A stretch of 64,000 nucleotides of DNA from Planktothrix tepida PCC 9214 (GCF_900009145.1 NZ_LN889801.1:124001-188000), one strand, 5' to 3'. Numbered from the stretch's first letter, positions 45,209-54,402 are shown. Numbers and translations are program-made. The notes: generated by a model from the letters alone, not told the origin.

Positions 45209-46597
45209 TTAAGATTTCCCTGGCCCTAACTTATACCAATGTTGTACCGCTAACCAAATTCCTGATAATAATCCCGCTAGACTTAACGTTATCCCACTAT
45301 AGGGAACTAATAAACCAAAAATCGGTAATATAGCCCCAGAAATGGTACAAATCATTGTCACCCAAGCGGCTTGACGGTTTTTTCCGAGTCCCCAAACTGC
45401 AAAAAGTAATAAGGGAGATATCAACATCCACGCCAGTTTCGCATCAATGAAGCGACTGCTATAGGTTAAAGTTAATAAACAGGCAAAAAACAAGCCTGCA
45501 ATGATCATAATATCTCGCAAGGTTAAGGGTAAAGAGAGATACAGTAAAATAATCCACCATAAAAATATTCCTGGTGCTAATAATAATAATCGTGGGATCA
45601 CGCCTGTATTCCGAACTGGGGAAGTTGCCGTAAAGACCCCTAATGGATTTTTAACAGAAATATTGCCTTCATAAACCCAAGAAAGTTGTCGATTTTCTCC
45701 TGCTTCTTTTGTAACAGTTGGGACTGCGCCTGCAAATTCAGCATTCGCAAACTGGGCTAAAACATTTAACTGAAAATTCGATAATAATTGATCCCCCGGT
45801 TGATAAACCCATCGGGGAGCGCCTTGAGCTTGATAGCTAACTTTAAAATTTGTGGTTTCTCCCGGTGCTAATTTAAACGGAAATCCATAATCTCCAGGGT
45901 TGACTTGAACTAAGGGTTTGCCATTTTGTTCAACTTGAAAATCCTGTAATAATAAATAACCATAGGGAGGCGGAACTTCAAAGAAAAATTCTGAGATGCC
46001 TTTGAGTTGATTTTTAACTTCATAGTTTCCCACGAAATCCACACTATAAATCCATTGTTTGGTATCGGGACTGGTCGTTTGATTGATTTTAACCTCAATT
46101 TTTGATCCCGCTAAGGTCATCCAACGAGATACAATACGGGTACTTTTAACTTCAATGGTTTTACCCTCAACATATCGATAATCGGTGAAGGGTTCTTCAA
46201 TGTCATAGCGAATGCGAGGTGCGGTTTGTTCTAAACGTTCTCCCGCAACGGTAGTGGCAATTTGAGTAATCTGTTGTTGTTCCCAATTATGATAACGATT
46301 GGCTAAGGTAGAACAGAGAAAAAATCCACTGGTGATCACCAGAACAATTAAAATAAAATGGGGTAACATTTGCAGCCATTTCACATATTGTTCTAAGGCG
46401 GTTCTCAGAAGAGGAACTGAAATCCCCTCCCCTCGTTTCTTGACTGACCAATTCATCAAAGATAAAATCACACCCATTGCTGTTAAAAAAATGGCAAAGT
46501 GGGTTAATCCTTTCATTATTCCTGATGCCAATTCAATTAATTCATTCGGATGGGTCAAATCAGGAATACTGGGAATGCTACTCAAAAAAATATCCAT
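45209..46597 (-). CDS. Hypothetical integral membrane protein with large extracytoplasmic domain
   Basis: The 462-aa protein has two N-terminal membrane helices (about residues 28-50 and 75-97, FILIVLVITSGFFLCSTLAN), a large soluble beta-rich domain (about 100-335; e.g. VSRWMTLAGSKIEVKINQTT, EFFFEVPPPYGYLLLQDFQV) and five to six C-terminal helices (about 335-455). This order resembles the CreD-type inner-membrane layout, but no sequence motif confirms it. The middle domain would face the periplasm or thylakoid lumen. It is followed by a convergent gene across a double palindrome. Function unknown. Confidence 0.7.
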   Translation of the reverse strand: MDIFLSSIPSIPDLTHPNELIELASGIMKGLTHFAIFLTAMGVILSLMNWSVKKRGEGISVPLLRTALEQYVKWLQMLPHFILIVLVITSGFFLCSTLANRYHNWEQQQITQIATTVAGERLEQTAPRIRYDIEEPFTDYRYVEGKTIEVKSTRIVSRWMTLAGSKIEVKINQTTSPDTKQWIYSVDFVGNYEVKNQLKGISEFFFEVPPPYGYLLLQDFQVEQNGKPLVQVNPGDYGFPFKLAPGETTNFKVSYQAQGAPRWVYQPGDQLLSNFQLNVLAQFANAEFAGAVPTVTKEAGENRQLSWVYEGNISVKNPLGVFTATSPVRNTGVIPRLLLLAPGIFLWWIILLYLSLPLTLRDIMIIAGLFFACLLTLTYSSRFIDAKLAWMLISPLLLFAVWGLGKNRQAAWVTMICTISGAILPIFGLLVPYSGITLSLAGLLSGIWLAVQHWYKLGPGKS

Positions 46598-46719
46598 AGA
46601 ACCTTAAAAACTCAGTAGGGTGTCAGTAGGGTGGCGGAGAACAGGGGGAAATTTTTTCTCCCCTCAACCTGGATTCTCACCCATCCTACAAGAGAAATTG
46701 ACCCGTTTCCGAATCGAGA

Positions 46720-47562
46720 TTAATTCAGGTTTAATAGGGTATAACTTCCAAAAATTTTGAGGGTTTCTGTGAAGGATCTTAATTCTGCTAAAGCGGATTG
46801 TACGGATTGCTCATGGCTATCCGCTTCTAAATCCATAAAAAATAGATAATCTCCTAGGGAACGCTTACTAGGACGGGATTCTATTCGGCTTAAATTAATA
46901 CCTCGTTCCGCAAAAATAGTTAAGGGTTTAGCTAATGCACCCGGAACATTCGCCGGAACACTAAAGCCTAAAGACGTATATTTTCCCGGCCCTGAAGGTT
47001 GTAAACTGACGACCCAAAAACGGGTACAATTATCGGAATAATCGTTAATAGGATGGGCAAGAACGGGAAGTTGATATAATTCTGCTGCTCGTAAAGACGC
47101 GATCGCAGCGACATGAGTTTCATCCCTGACCAATTGTAAGGCTTCTGTTGTTGAATTTTTAGCAATTAATGGCACATCGGGGAGGGATTTTTCTAACCAT
47201 CCTTGACACTGGGCTAAGGCTTGGGGATGGGAATAAACCACTTGAATTTGCTCAAAGTTTTGGGCTTGGGAAATCAACGCATGGGCGATGGGAAGAATTA
47301 AGGCTTGTTGAATTTGTAGGGAACCAATTTGCCATAATGTATCCAACGTCATACTAACACTGCCTTCAATGGAATTCTCCACCGGAACAACCCCAATCTG
47401 GGCATCTCCTTTGGCAACTGTCCATAGGGTTTGACTAATACTCGAACAGGGACATAACATCACTTCTTCCCCGGTATTTTGGGTCAAAGATTGGGCATAA
47501 GCTAAGGCGGCGGCTTCCGCATAAGTCCCCGATGGGCCAAGATGGGCAATGGAAACGGTCAT
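46720..47562 (-). CDS. pheA: Prephenate dehydratase
   Basis: The 280-aa enzyme converts prephenate to phenylpyruvate in phenylalanine synthesis. The catalytic domain (residues 1-185) starts IAHLGPSGTYAEAAALAYAQ and includes VVPVENSIEGSVSMTLDTLW and the TRF motif in DNCTRFWVV. The C-terminal ACT domain (about 190-275) contains the Phe-binding ESRPSKRSLGDYLFFMDLE, so feedback inhibition by phenylalanine is expected. There is no chorismate mutase domain, as usual in cyanobacteria. It is transcribed on its own; the gene at 47890 is divergent. Confidence 0.96.
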   Translation of the reverse strand: MTVSIAHLGPSGTYAEAAALAYAQSLTQNTGEEVMLCPCSSISQTLWTVAKGDAQIGVVPVENSIEGSVSMTLDTLWQIGSLQIQQALILPIAHALISQAQNFEQIQVVYSHPQALAQCQGWLEKSLPDVPLIAKNSTTEALQLVRDETHVAAIASLRAAELYQLPVLAHPINDYSDNCTRFWVVSLQPSGPGKYTSLGFSVPANVPGALAKPLTIFAERGINLSRIESRPSKRSLGDYLFFMDLEADSHEQSVQSALAELRSFTETLKIFGSYTLLNLN

Positions 47563-47889
47563 AATTTCACTTCCGTAGATATAAATTAATCGCCAAGGAT
47601 GGAATTAACCCCCAAGATAGAAATTGTTTTGAGGGTTCCTCCACTTCAGTTACATTTTGCTAGATTACGTTACAATTATTTACATTAATCTCATCAATGT
47701 TACCCTTATCATGAAAAGATTACGGATTTTAGGGATTTCACCGATTTCATGAGGTTTACCGATTTCATGGCTTTCGTGAATCATCAGCGACCCGGTTTGA
47801 TCCTGACTTGCGATGGATGAAAATTGTTTGAAAATTTCTTAAATTTTATTAAGATAAATTTCAAAATTTGTAGACTTTAATAATTTTTT
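47563..47889. promoter_or_regulatory. 327-bp divergent intergenic region with an imperfect palindrome
   Basis: This region lies between pheA (minus) and the DUF1997 gene (plus). It contains the phrase ACCGATTTCATG twice at about 47738-47769 and an imperfect inverted repeat at 47828-47864 (TTGAAAATTT ... AAATTTCAA with inner CTTAA/TTAAG) that ends 25 bp before the ATG at 47890. It may be an operator or an RNA hairpin. No gene is seen. Confidence 0.45.
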
Positions 47890-48477
47890 ATGTATACCCA
47901 CTTTCAAGCTTCTCAAACTGTTGAAATGGCTGTACCCAAGCCCAATTTGATTCACCATTATCTACGTCAACCGAAACGTTTGGTGAAGGCGTTAGTTGAT
48001 CCGACTCGTTTGGATCACTTGGGAGAGGAGATTTACCGCTTAAAAATGCGTCCTTTGCAGTTCATGATGTTCAGTTTACAACCGACGGTAGACTTGAAAG
48101 TCTGGATACAGTCCGATGGAATTCTTAACTTAAAATCCGTTGGCTGTGAAATTCGAGGAATTGAGTATATTAATCAACGGTTTTCCCTGAATTTAGTGGG
48201 GAAACTCTATCCAGTTCAATTACAAGGAATTACCCATTTAAAAGGTCAAGCGGATTTAGAAGTAAAAGTTGAACTTCCTCCCCCTTTATGGTTAACGCCC
48301 CAACCTATTTTAGAAACAACCGGAAATGGATTATTAAAAAGCGTGCTGATGACGGTTAGGCACCGATTAGTTCATAATTTATTATCGGATTATTCCCATT
48401 GGTCTGAAGAACAATTAGGAGTTGGGGGACGCCAACCTCAGTCTAACAATGCGGTATCGAGTATGGAGTGGCTGTAG
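47890..48477 (+). CDS. DUF1997 family protein
   Basis: The 195-aa protein belongs to the DUF1997 family found in cyanobacteria and plant plastids, recognised from YLRQPKRLVKALVDPTRLDH, RLKMRPLQFMMFSLQPTVDL, VWIQSDGILNLKSVGCEIRG and the late VEVKVELPPPLWLTP-like segment followed by LLKSVLMTVRHRLVHNLLSD. The fold is thought to be START/SRPBCC-like, so lipid or pigment binding is possible but unproven. No signal peptide or membrane helix is visible. The gene is preceded by a palindromic leader. Confidence 0.82.
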   Translation: MYTHFQASQTVEMAVPKPNLIHHYLRQPKRLVKALVDPTRLDHLGEEIYRLKMRPLQFMMFSLQPTVDLKVWIQSDGILNLKSVGCEIRGIEYINQRFSLNLVGKLYPVQLQGITHLKGQADLEVKVELPPPLWLTPQPILETTGNGLLKSVLMTVRHRLVHNLLSDYSHWSEEQLGVGGRQPQSNNAVSSMEWL

Positions 48478-48654
48478 CGTTAAGTTGTGAGAGATCACAT
48501 TCCTAAGATGATGTAGATCACAATTAACCTTTGTTCCTCATCACCCTATTGTTTCCGTAGAAATCAGTACAGTAAAGGTATCAGGATCACCCCAGGTTTT
48601 GTGGAAATCCCTGATACTAAATATTGTGATGGCTTTTACCAGGAGAATATTGCA

Positions 48655-48867
48655 ATGACTTGTATTCGTGATGTTGTTCAAGAAGTGATGTCTACCGGCT
48701 ATCTTAGCCTTCATACCGAAAACAAATTAAGACAAATGCTACAAACTACCCATTATGGTACAGATGATATTAATGCCTTTGCCAATTTGCAGTTAGCAGC
48801 AATGTCAGGGAAGGTTAAGCAGGAGTCGCGGGAATTATATCAATTGGCGATTATGCAACAGTTTTAA
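48655..48867 (+). CDS. Small conserved cyanobacterial protein, unknown function
   Basis: The start is placed at the ATG at 48655, which has the Shine-Dalgarno AGGAG nine bases upstream, rather than at a GTG 18 codons earlier. The 70-aa product reads MTCIRDVVQEVMSTGYLSLH and continues with TENKLRQMLQTTHYGTDDIN, two or three short helices with no membrane segment. The family appears to be small soluble cyanobacterial proteins, function unknown. It is monocistronic and followed by a long AT-rich gap. Confidence 0.72.
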   Translation: MTCIRDVVQEVMSTGYLSLHTENKLRQMLQTTHYGTDDINAFANLQLAAMSGKVKQESRELYQLAIMQQF

Positions 48868-49289
48868 ACTTAAACTTGCGGATAGGAAGCACCGAAGAAC
48901 TCATTTTTAAACTTTTATTATTTTCCTGGAATATTATTATCATTTTTTTATTAAGATTAATTAATTTTTCTATATTTTTAAATTTATAGGTAATTATTTT
49001 TGATCATATAGCAATCCCAAATAGATTGTAATAATTTAAAAGAGAACAGTCGGTTATGACTCTTGTTATAAGGTTTAGTCTTGTCAAACCCCTTATCTTC
49101 TGACCGGGCTAGTTGTGATCCATATCACTTTTGAGATGTTAATTCAGTCAAACGCCATCGTGCGTATTCTCACGGAGATGACGATAAGAGCATCACGGGG
49201 AAACCCTAGTGGTATCACTGACAGTTGGGGATAATACCGCGATTATTAACAATACAAATCAGGATAGTCCCTTAGAGAGAAACACAAGA
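48868..49289. other. About 420-bp AT-rich intergenic region
   Basis: No gene is recognisable. The left part (about 48900-49020) is extremely AT-rich with long T and A runs. The right part contains a GTG at 49209 that could extend the next gene by 27 codons. No clear hairpin, repeat array or RNA gene was seen. Confidence 0.5.
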
Positions 49290-49724
49290 ATGATCGTGGT
49301 TGTCAAATCTAGTCAAACCTTTGTGAGCGCGACGGGTTCACTCAAACCCATTCCCTTATCCACTAAATTTGGTGAGATTGAGTTGGAACAACTTTGTAGA
49401 ATTGCTCAACAAAATCAATGGAAAACCGAAGATCTCGAACATCGAATTGCTCAAGCTCGGTTGATGGTGGATGCGAATTGGGCGACTCCCAAGGATTATG
49501 CTCTTTTAGAGTTAGATAAACGCGGGAAATTACATCTGGTGGATGGGGTAGAGTATTGGATGGTGGAATTAGATCAAAACCGTGCGGCTGGAGTTTACTT
49601 AAATCCAGATGCTTATACTCTCGATGTCATGATTGTCAATGTAGAATGGTTCGCACCCATTCATCGGGAGACAGTAACTACTCTTCAACGATTAATCGAG
49701 TTAACAGAATCTCCTTATCCTTAA
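49290..49724 (+). CDS. Conserved hypothetical protein
   Basis: The ATG at 49290 (MIVVVKSSQTFVSATGSLKP) is taken as start, giving 144 residues; a GTG at 49209 would add 27 residues of polar sequence and cannot be excluded. The chain has a helical middle (ELEQLCRIAQQNQWKTEDLE, HRIAQARLMVDANWATPKDY) and a strand-rich end (GVEYWMVELDQNRAAGVYLN). No motif, signal peptide or membrane segment is visible. It ends 17 bp from the convergent DUF928 gene, so the two mRNAs must overlap or terminate very closely. Confidence 0.7.
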   Translation: MIVVVKSSQTFVSATGSLKPIPLSTKFGEIELEQLCRIAQQNQWKTEDLEHRIAQARLMVDANWATPKDYALLELDKRGKLHLVDGVEYWMVELDQNRAAGVYLNPDAYTLDVMIVNVEWFAPIHRETVTTLQRLIELTESPYP

Positions 49725-49741
49725 ATATTCAAAGTCAGGGT

Positions 49742-50545
49742 TTAATGATTTTGGGGTTGAGTTGGCATCGAATTAATTTCAACGTTAATCCAAGGAACTC
49801 CAATTAACCTTTCTAGTCCGTTCGCTTTTAAAAGATTGTCCCAAGTAGCTGTTAAAGTCGCATCATTAGGATTTTGATGACGTAATTCATCTAATAAAAT
49901 CAGGGCATCATATTCTAATCCCAGGGATTGATACAGTTTAAAACGATCATAAGCGGTCATCTGTTGTAGAAGTTTTGTTTGTATTTCTCGATTAGTGGAA
50001 AGCCGTTGGATTTTTCCTTTAATCATAGTGCTTCCACTAAAATCTCCTGTCGTGTCACAAGTGATTTGAAAAGACCAAGAATAAGGATTACCCGTTTCTA
50101 CAAATAACTCAGCAACGGATTTGGGTAAACTGATACGCAATAAACCAGATTGAGCTTCTAAATTCAATTTCCCTTCATAGATTGTGTTTTTATTTTGATC
50201 TGTAATGATGAATTCTCCTAGGAAGGGTGATTGTTCAGGAACAGATAAAATCTGATCGGATTTCAAAGGGGGAATATAAAATAAAAAAGTAGGAGTATCT
50301 GCTAAGGTCGTTGGTGTCCCCTGTTTGGGTTTAATGGCAATTAATGGAATATCAAAACAATATCCTCGCGTGATATTCGGTTCTGTGGCAGGTTTGTCGG
50401 TATCGGGTGGGGGTGTTACATCTTCACTGACTTGAATGGGAGAGGTTTGAGGTTGTGGAGATTGTTGGAATATAGAAAAGTTAAAACCTAGCCCCGTGGC
50501 TAAGGTCATACTGAGGAAAGCGAAATGGAATGGATGACGTGACAT
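49742..50545 (-). CDS. DUF928 domain-containing exported protein
   Basis: The 267-aa protein begins with a signal-peptide-like segment (FHFAFLSMTLATGLGFNFSI) and a Pro/Thr-rich linker (TPPPDTDKPATEPN). The DUF928 domain follows (residues about 75-190): LIAIKPKQGTPTTLADTPTF, LFYIPPLKSDQILSVPEQSP, LNLEAQSGLLRISLPKSV and NPYSWSFQITCD. DUF928 is a cyanobacterial domain of unknown function, often near CHASE2 or filamentous haemagglutinin genes, none of which is nearby. The C-terminal helical part (AYDRFKLYQSLGLEYDALIL, LLDELRHQNPND) resembles a TPR unit. Confidence 0.85.
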   Translation of the reverse strand: MSRHPFHFAFLSMTLATGLGFNFSIFQQSPQPQTSPIQVSEDVTPPPDTDKPATEPNITRGYCFDIPLIAIKPKQGTPTTLADTPTFLFYIPPLKSDQILSVPEQSPFLGEFIITDQNKNTIYEGKLNLEAQSGLLRISLPKSVAELFVETGNPYSWSFQITCDTTGDFSGSTMIKGKIQRLSTNREIQTKLLQQMTAYDRFKLYQSLGLEYDALILLDELRHQNPNDATLTATWDNLLKANGLERLIGVPWINVEINSMPTQPQNH

Positions 50546-50720
50546 TTATGTTTTTCCTCGTCTATAAAATACGTTAACCTGACCTGTAATCTCCTAATTA
50601 TTGCATCAGTGTAGCATTCAGATTCATTCTAGTTTTCTGCTAGCTCATTGGAATGACTCAGGAAATATTCAGGGAGACTCGGTTAAACTATAAACAACCT
50701 CTTTAGGCATAGTTTTTTAT

Positions 50721-51535
50721 ATGAAATTCTGGAAAAAATTACTGATTGATCCATGCTATCAAATTACTTTAATTTATGCAATAACGGGTGGTCTTTGGAT
50801 TGCTTTTTCTGATCATCTATTAGCCCTATTAGCCCATTATCCCTATTCTATTACGGTTTTTCAAACGATTAAAGGCTGGTTTTTTATCTTAATTACCAGT
50901 CTCCTCCTCTATTATTTAATTCGTCAAGAAACCCAGCGTTTGCAACTTTCCGAAAAACGGTATCGAGATTTATTTTTGAATCATCCTCAACCTATTGGGG
51001 TTTATGATCTAAAAACGTTAAAATTTTTGGCTGTTAATGAAGCTGCGATCGCTCATTATGGTTATTCAGAATCAGAATTTCTGAAGATGACAATTTTAGA
51101 TCTGTGTTCTCCTGAAGAGTCTGAATCGTTTAAACTTTTGATGACATCAAATGCTAAAAGTAGTGATCAAAAAAATCTATCTAAACATCGCAAGAAAGAT
51201 GGAATGTTAATTGATGTTGAAATTCTTTCTCATCAATTACAGATGATTTTGGAACCGGATATTCTTCTTTAAGTTATTTACAGAATTTACCCATTGATAC
51301 CCTAAAAATTGATAGGAGTTTTGTCAAAAATTTAGAATCTCCAGGGAAAGATTTGGAAATCACAAAAACCATTGTTAATTTAGCCAAATGCCTGAATTTA
51401 GATATTATTGCTGAAGGGATAGAAACCCCAGTTCAAAAAGAAATTTTACAATCCTTGGGTTGCGAAGCCGGACAAGGATATTGGTTTTCACCGCCCTTAA
51501 ATTGGACAGGAATAACAAATTTTTTATCGATTTAA
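50721..51535 (+). pseudogene. Disrupted signalling gene: membrane segment plus PAS fused out of frame to an EAL C-terminus
   Basis: The first frame (50721-51272) gives two membrane helices (YQITLIYAITGGLWIAFSDH; FFILITSLLLYYLI) and a PAS domain (LFLNHPQPIGVYDLKTLKFL, HRKKDGMLIDVEI). It then stops abruptly. From about 51243 another frame reads the second half of an EAL phosphodiesterase: DDFGTGYSSLSYLQNLPIDT, LKIDRSFVKN, IIAEGIETPVQKEILQSLGC and GQGYWFSPPL. The GGDEF domain and the first half of EAL are missing. An internal deletion with its join at about 51235-51246 has fused the two ends out of frame, so the original PAS-GGDEF-EAL or PAS-EAL protein cannot be made. A truncated PAS protein might still be expressed. 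Confidence 0.85.
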
Positions 51536-51615
51536 TTTAAGCAGTTGACGAAAGATCAGTTAAAATAGAGTTAAACTTCAAGATAGTTTATTTGTATTAG
51601 GACTTTAGGAACACT

Positions 51616-52140
51616 ATGGGACTATTCGATCAAATTATAACGGCTCTCAATGATCCAAACCAAGCCGGAAACAGCACTCAGATGAGTAATATTCTCAATA
51701 CGGCTCAACAGCTTGGGAACCAATTAGGTATTTCTCCTCAAACCAGTCAAATGGTGATGTCAATGGTGGGGAGTTCTGTTCGGTCTTCTTTACAAGAAAA
51801 ACGAACCCAACTTGGAAATGAGGCGACTCAAAATATCGTCAATGAATTTGGAGGAACAACACCGAGTACCCAGGCGGTTCAAATGTTATTTTCTCCCACT
51901 CAGCAACAACAATTAATTCAAACTATTTCTCAACATACGGGTGTTAGTTCCCAAACCCTTCAATCCCTTTTACCAGTGGTTGTTCCTTTAGTTTTAAACC
52001 TTCTAAAAACCGGAACAAATCAACAACAACCTCAAGGAGGTTCTAATCAAGTTTTGAATAGTTTTTTAGATGCAGATGGCGATGGAGATGTTGATGTTGC
52101 GGATGCGATGCGTTTAGCAGGACAATATTTTCAAAGTTAA
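51616..52140 (+). CDS. DUF937-like protein with C-terminal EF-hand-like loop
   Basis: The 174-aa protein starts MGLFDQIITALNDPNQAGNS and contains repeated Gln/Ser-rich helices (QMVMSMVGSSVRSSLQEKRT; TQQQQLIQTISQHTGVSSQT; LLPVVVPLVLNLLKTG), matching DUF937/YidB-type proteins. A low-complexity linker (NQQQPQGGSNQ) leads to SFLDADGDGDVDVADAMRLA, in which Asp residues at positions 1, 3, 5 and 9 form an EF-hand/dockerin-like calcium loop. The protein is soluble; a structural or calcium-dependent role is inferred. It follows the disrupted PAS-EAL gene by 80 bp. Confidence 0.78.
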   Translation: MGLFDQIITALNDPNQAGNSTQMSNILNTAQQLGNQLGISPQTSQMVMSMVGSSVRSSLQEKRTQLGNEATQNIVNEFGGTTPSTQAVQMLFSPTQQQQLIQTISQHTGVSSQTLQSLLPVVVPLVLNLLKTGTNQQQPQGGSNQVLNSFLDADGDGDVDVADAMRLAGQYFQS

Positions 52141-52194
52141 AGGAAATAGGGAGAAGGAGAGGGAATACCAAATCGGAAATTAGCACCAAAAATT

Positions 52195-52488
52195 ATGGTT
52201 ATTGAGTGGTTAAAATTTCAAGTTCCCCCTGAAAAATGGGAAGCCTTTATTCAACGGGATGAAGAAGTTTGGACAGCCGGACTTCAAGAGTTTCCTGGGT
52301 TTTTAGGAAAAGAAATTTGGGTTAATGCTGAACAACAGGAAATTGTTTTAGTGATTCGTTGGGAGTCTCAGACCCAATGGGATGCTGTTCCCGAATCTAA
52401 AATCCAACAACTCGACGAAGCAATGGGCGAATTACAAATGCCTATTGTAGAAAGTCGAGCTTATCAAATGTCGAAATTGATTCCCTAA
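52195..52488 (+). CDS. TIGR03792-like family protein (ABM fold)
   Basis: The 97-aa protein reads VIEWLKFQVPPEKWEAFIQR, EEVWTAGLQEFPGFLGKEIW and IVLVIRWESQTQWDAVPESK, which fits the small cyanobacterial TIGR03792 family, a ferredoxin-like alpha-beta fold related to antibiotic biosynthesis monooxygenases. The pattern strand-helix-strand-strand-helix-strand is complete. Function is unknown; dimeric ABM-fold proteins often bind heme or small aromatic compounds. It converges with the small membrane ORF 8 bp away. Confidence 0.82.
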   Translation: MVIEWLKFQVPPEKWEAFIQRDEEVWTAGLQEFPGFLGKEIWVNAEQQEIVLVIRWESQTQWDAVPESKIQQLDEAMGELQMPIVESRAYQMSKLIP

Positions 52489-52495
52489 AAATCCG

Positions 52496-52639
52496 TTAAA
52501 TTATTGATGATAATTTGTGAATTAAAGCCAGAATAAAATTCACACTTAGAAACCCAACCCCAATCACTAAAATCACAAAAGTTGTAAGACTCAATATTGA
52601 GCGCAACCTATCGGATTTTAAGGGTTCATTAGGTTTCAT
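52496..52639 (-). CDS. 47-residue single-helix membrane protein
   Basis: An ATG at 52639 opens 47 codons ending with TAA at 52496. The peptide has a polar N-terminus (MKPNEPLKSDRLRS), one strongly hydrophobic helix (LTTFVILVIGVGFLSVNFIL) and a short basic tail (ALIHKLSSII). The Shine-Dalgarno AGGAG lies about 10 bases upstream, which together with the clean helix supports a real gene. It is convergent with the TIGR03792-like gene and 288 bp from the divergent gene at 52928. Function unknown. Confidence 0.55.
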   Translation of the reverse strand: MKPNEPLKSDRLRSILSLTTFVILVIGVGFLSVNFILALIHKLSSII

Positions 52640-52927
52640 GGTCATTCATCTCCTAGGAATTATCGTTTTTTGAGTCTTTTGTTACCCTTTTACAAACCCC
52701 ATTTTCTAGGGATGAGGATTGAAAACAAGAGTTAAAGGTGTTAAAATCCAGACCAGTCAAGACAATCACGGCAGAAGTTAAACTGATTCTGTCCGACCCC
52801 AACATCTTAACAGTTAAGCACTCAGGAAGCGAGTATCACTTAGTAAATTTTGCGTGCGTTGATCGATTAATTTCTGTATTCTGGAGTTAGCCACTCTGTC
52901 CTACTCTAGCCAGTAAAATAGATTATT

Positions 52928-53830
52928 ATGTTTCCTCCAGCCTCTTCTGCCCATCCTTCTCGACCCCATGCTATAACTCCTAGCGCTATGCCAATGCCTA
53001 ACTCTATCTTTCCTAGAACGGTTTTTTCAACGTTGAAACAACGGCATTGGTTAGAGTGGTTAGAGTATCTCTCCCTAGCAAGTTCAGCCATCGGTTCTGG
53101 AGTTGTTGCCCTTTCCGGTCAAGCCTTTTATGGCGTTGCCCCCTTAACCTTAGCAGTTTCATTAAATGTTGCTAACCGCTATCGTTTAGAACAACAAACC
53201 CATCAAAGTCAAATGGAAATTGTACAGGTTCAAAATTCCGTTGAAAAATTAGAAAAAAATACGGTTAAAGTGGTTATGGGGTTGAGACAACAACTCCTCA
53301 ATGAAATTGAATCCCTCCAGCAAAAATTAGAAGAATATCCGAACACAGACGCTTTAGAATCGGTTTATCGAGCTAAACAAGTTGCCGCTTTAGGACAGTC
53401 AGTAACATCCATGCAGGAACATATTGCTGGAGCTTTAGAAGAAGTTCGGGAGCAGTTTCGTCAAGAATTACACAATTTTTCCTCAACAGAATTTGTCCAT
53501 TTAGAATCGTTACAAGAAAATTTGAAACAATTACAGGATATTACCTACGAATTAAGAAATAATGCTGTAACTCAACAGGATTTTCAAGGCCGATTTGTAG
53601 AAATTCAAGATGTCATTCATCAATTACAACAAGAAAAATCTGTACAACCTTCTTCCTCGGTAGATTTATCCCAAATTCAAACGAGATTAGATGCACTAAC
53701 CCAAGAACATAAAGAGGTGATTAAACCCCATCTGAGACGTTTATTGTCCGTTGTTAAACAATTACAAACCACTCAGACTCGACCCTTGCCCGTTCCTCCT
53801 AAACCCCTGCCCAAACATCCCACCCAATAA
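52928..53830 (+). CDS. Membrane-anchored coiled-coil protein, unknown function
   Basis: The 300-aa protein has a polar N-terminus, two adjacent hydrophobic segments (about residues 44-82: LEYLSLASSAIGSGVVALSG and YGVAPLTLAVSLNVANRYRL) and then about 200 residues of near-continuous coiled coil (e.g. VEKLEKNTVKVVMGLRQQLL; ALEEVREQFRQELHNFSSTE; IQDVIHQLQQEKSV). It ends in a Pro-rich tail (PLPVPPKPLPKHPTQ). The design suggests a membrane-tethered scaffold or cytoskeletal-type protein. No enzymatic motif is seen and the family is not recognised beyond being cyanobacterial in style. Confidence 0.75.
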   Translation: MFPPASSAHPSRPHAITPSAMPMPNSIFPRTVFSTLKQRHWLEWLEYLSLASSAIGSGVVALSGQAFYGVAPLTLAVSLNVANRYRLEQQTHQSQMEIVQVQNSVEKLEKNTVKVVMGLRQQLLNEIESLQQKLEEYPNTDALESVYRAKQVAALGQSVTSMQEHIAGALEEVREQFRQELHNFSSTEFVHLESLQENLKQLQDITYELRNNAVTQQDFQGRFVEIQDVIHQLQQEKSVQPSSSVDLSQIQTRLDALTQEHKEVIKPHLRRLLSVVKQLQTTQTRPLPVPPKPLPKHPTQ

Positions 53831-53937
53831 GGATAACCTACCTTTTCTAAAAATCAAAAACTTTTGTTAATATTGACCCAAACTATTTTATAATCTGAGA
53901 TGATTCTACACGCTATAAATTCTACGAGGAAGATTAC

Positions 53938-54381
53938 ATGGCTGTTTCAGAAATCACTGAAAAATTGTTAGCCGCAAAAAAACATAAAGGAGTCACATTT
54001 TCTGATTTAGAACAACTATTGGGACGCGATGAAGTTTGGATTGCTGCTGTTATCTATCGGCAAGCTAGTGCTTCTTATGAAGAAGCCAAAAAACTGATTG
54101 AAGCGTTAGGTTTAAGTTCAGAATATATTGAAGCCTTGACTGATTATCCAGTAAAAGGATCACTGGAGCCTGTGATTCCAACTGATCCCTTAATTTATCG
54201 ATTTTATGAAATTATGCAAGTCTATGGAATGCCCCTCAAAAGTGTCATTCATGAAAAATTTGGAGATGGTATTATGAGCGCTATTGATTTTACCTTAGAT
54301 GTGGATAAAATTGAAGATCCAAATGGTGATCGGGTTAAAGTCACGATGAATGGAAAATTCTTACCGTATAAAAAATGGTAA
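53938..54381 (+). CDS. cynS: Cyanate hydratase (cyanase)
   Basis: The 147-aa enzyme decomposes cyanate with bicarbonate to ammonia and CO2. It has the N-terminal helix bundle ([20 protein letters not shown]) and the catalytic domain with Arg in [12 protein letters not shown], Glu in the same helix and Ser in [14 protein letters not shown]. The length is that of cyanases in general. A good RBS (GAGGAAG) precedes the ATG. In cyanobacteria cynS is often nitrogen-regulated with cynABD, but no transporter genes are adjacent and no clear NtcA box was found. An intrinsic terminator follows. Confidence 0.96.
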   Translation: MAVSEITEKLLAAKKHKGVTFSDLEQLLGRDEVWIAAVIYRQASASYEEAKKLIEALGLSSEYIEALTDYPVKGSLEPVIPTDPLIYRFYEIMQVYGMPLKSVIHEKFGDGIMSAIDFTLDVDKIEDPNGDRVKVTMNGKFLPYKKW

Positions 54382-54402
54382 TTTTTTGAATGGATCTCTG
54401 AG

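Noticed and set aside
53831-53937. NtcA box upstream of cynS
   Set aside because: No GTA-N8-TAC sequence with a properly spaced -10 was found.
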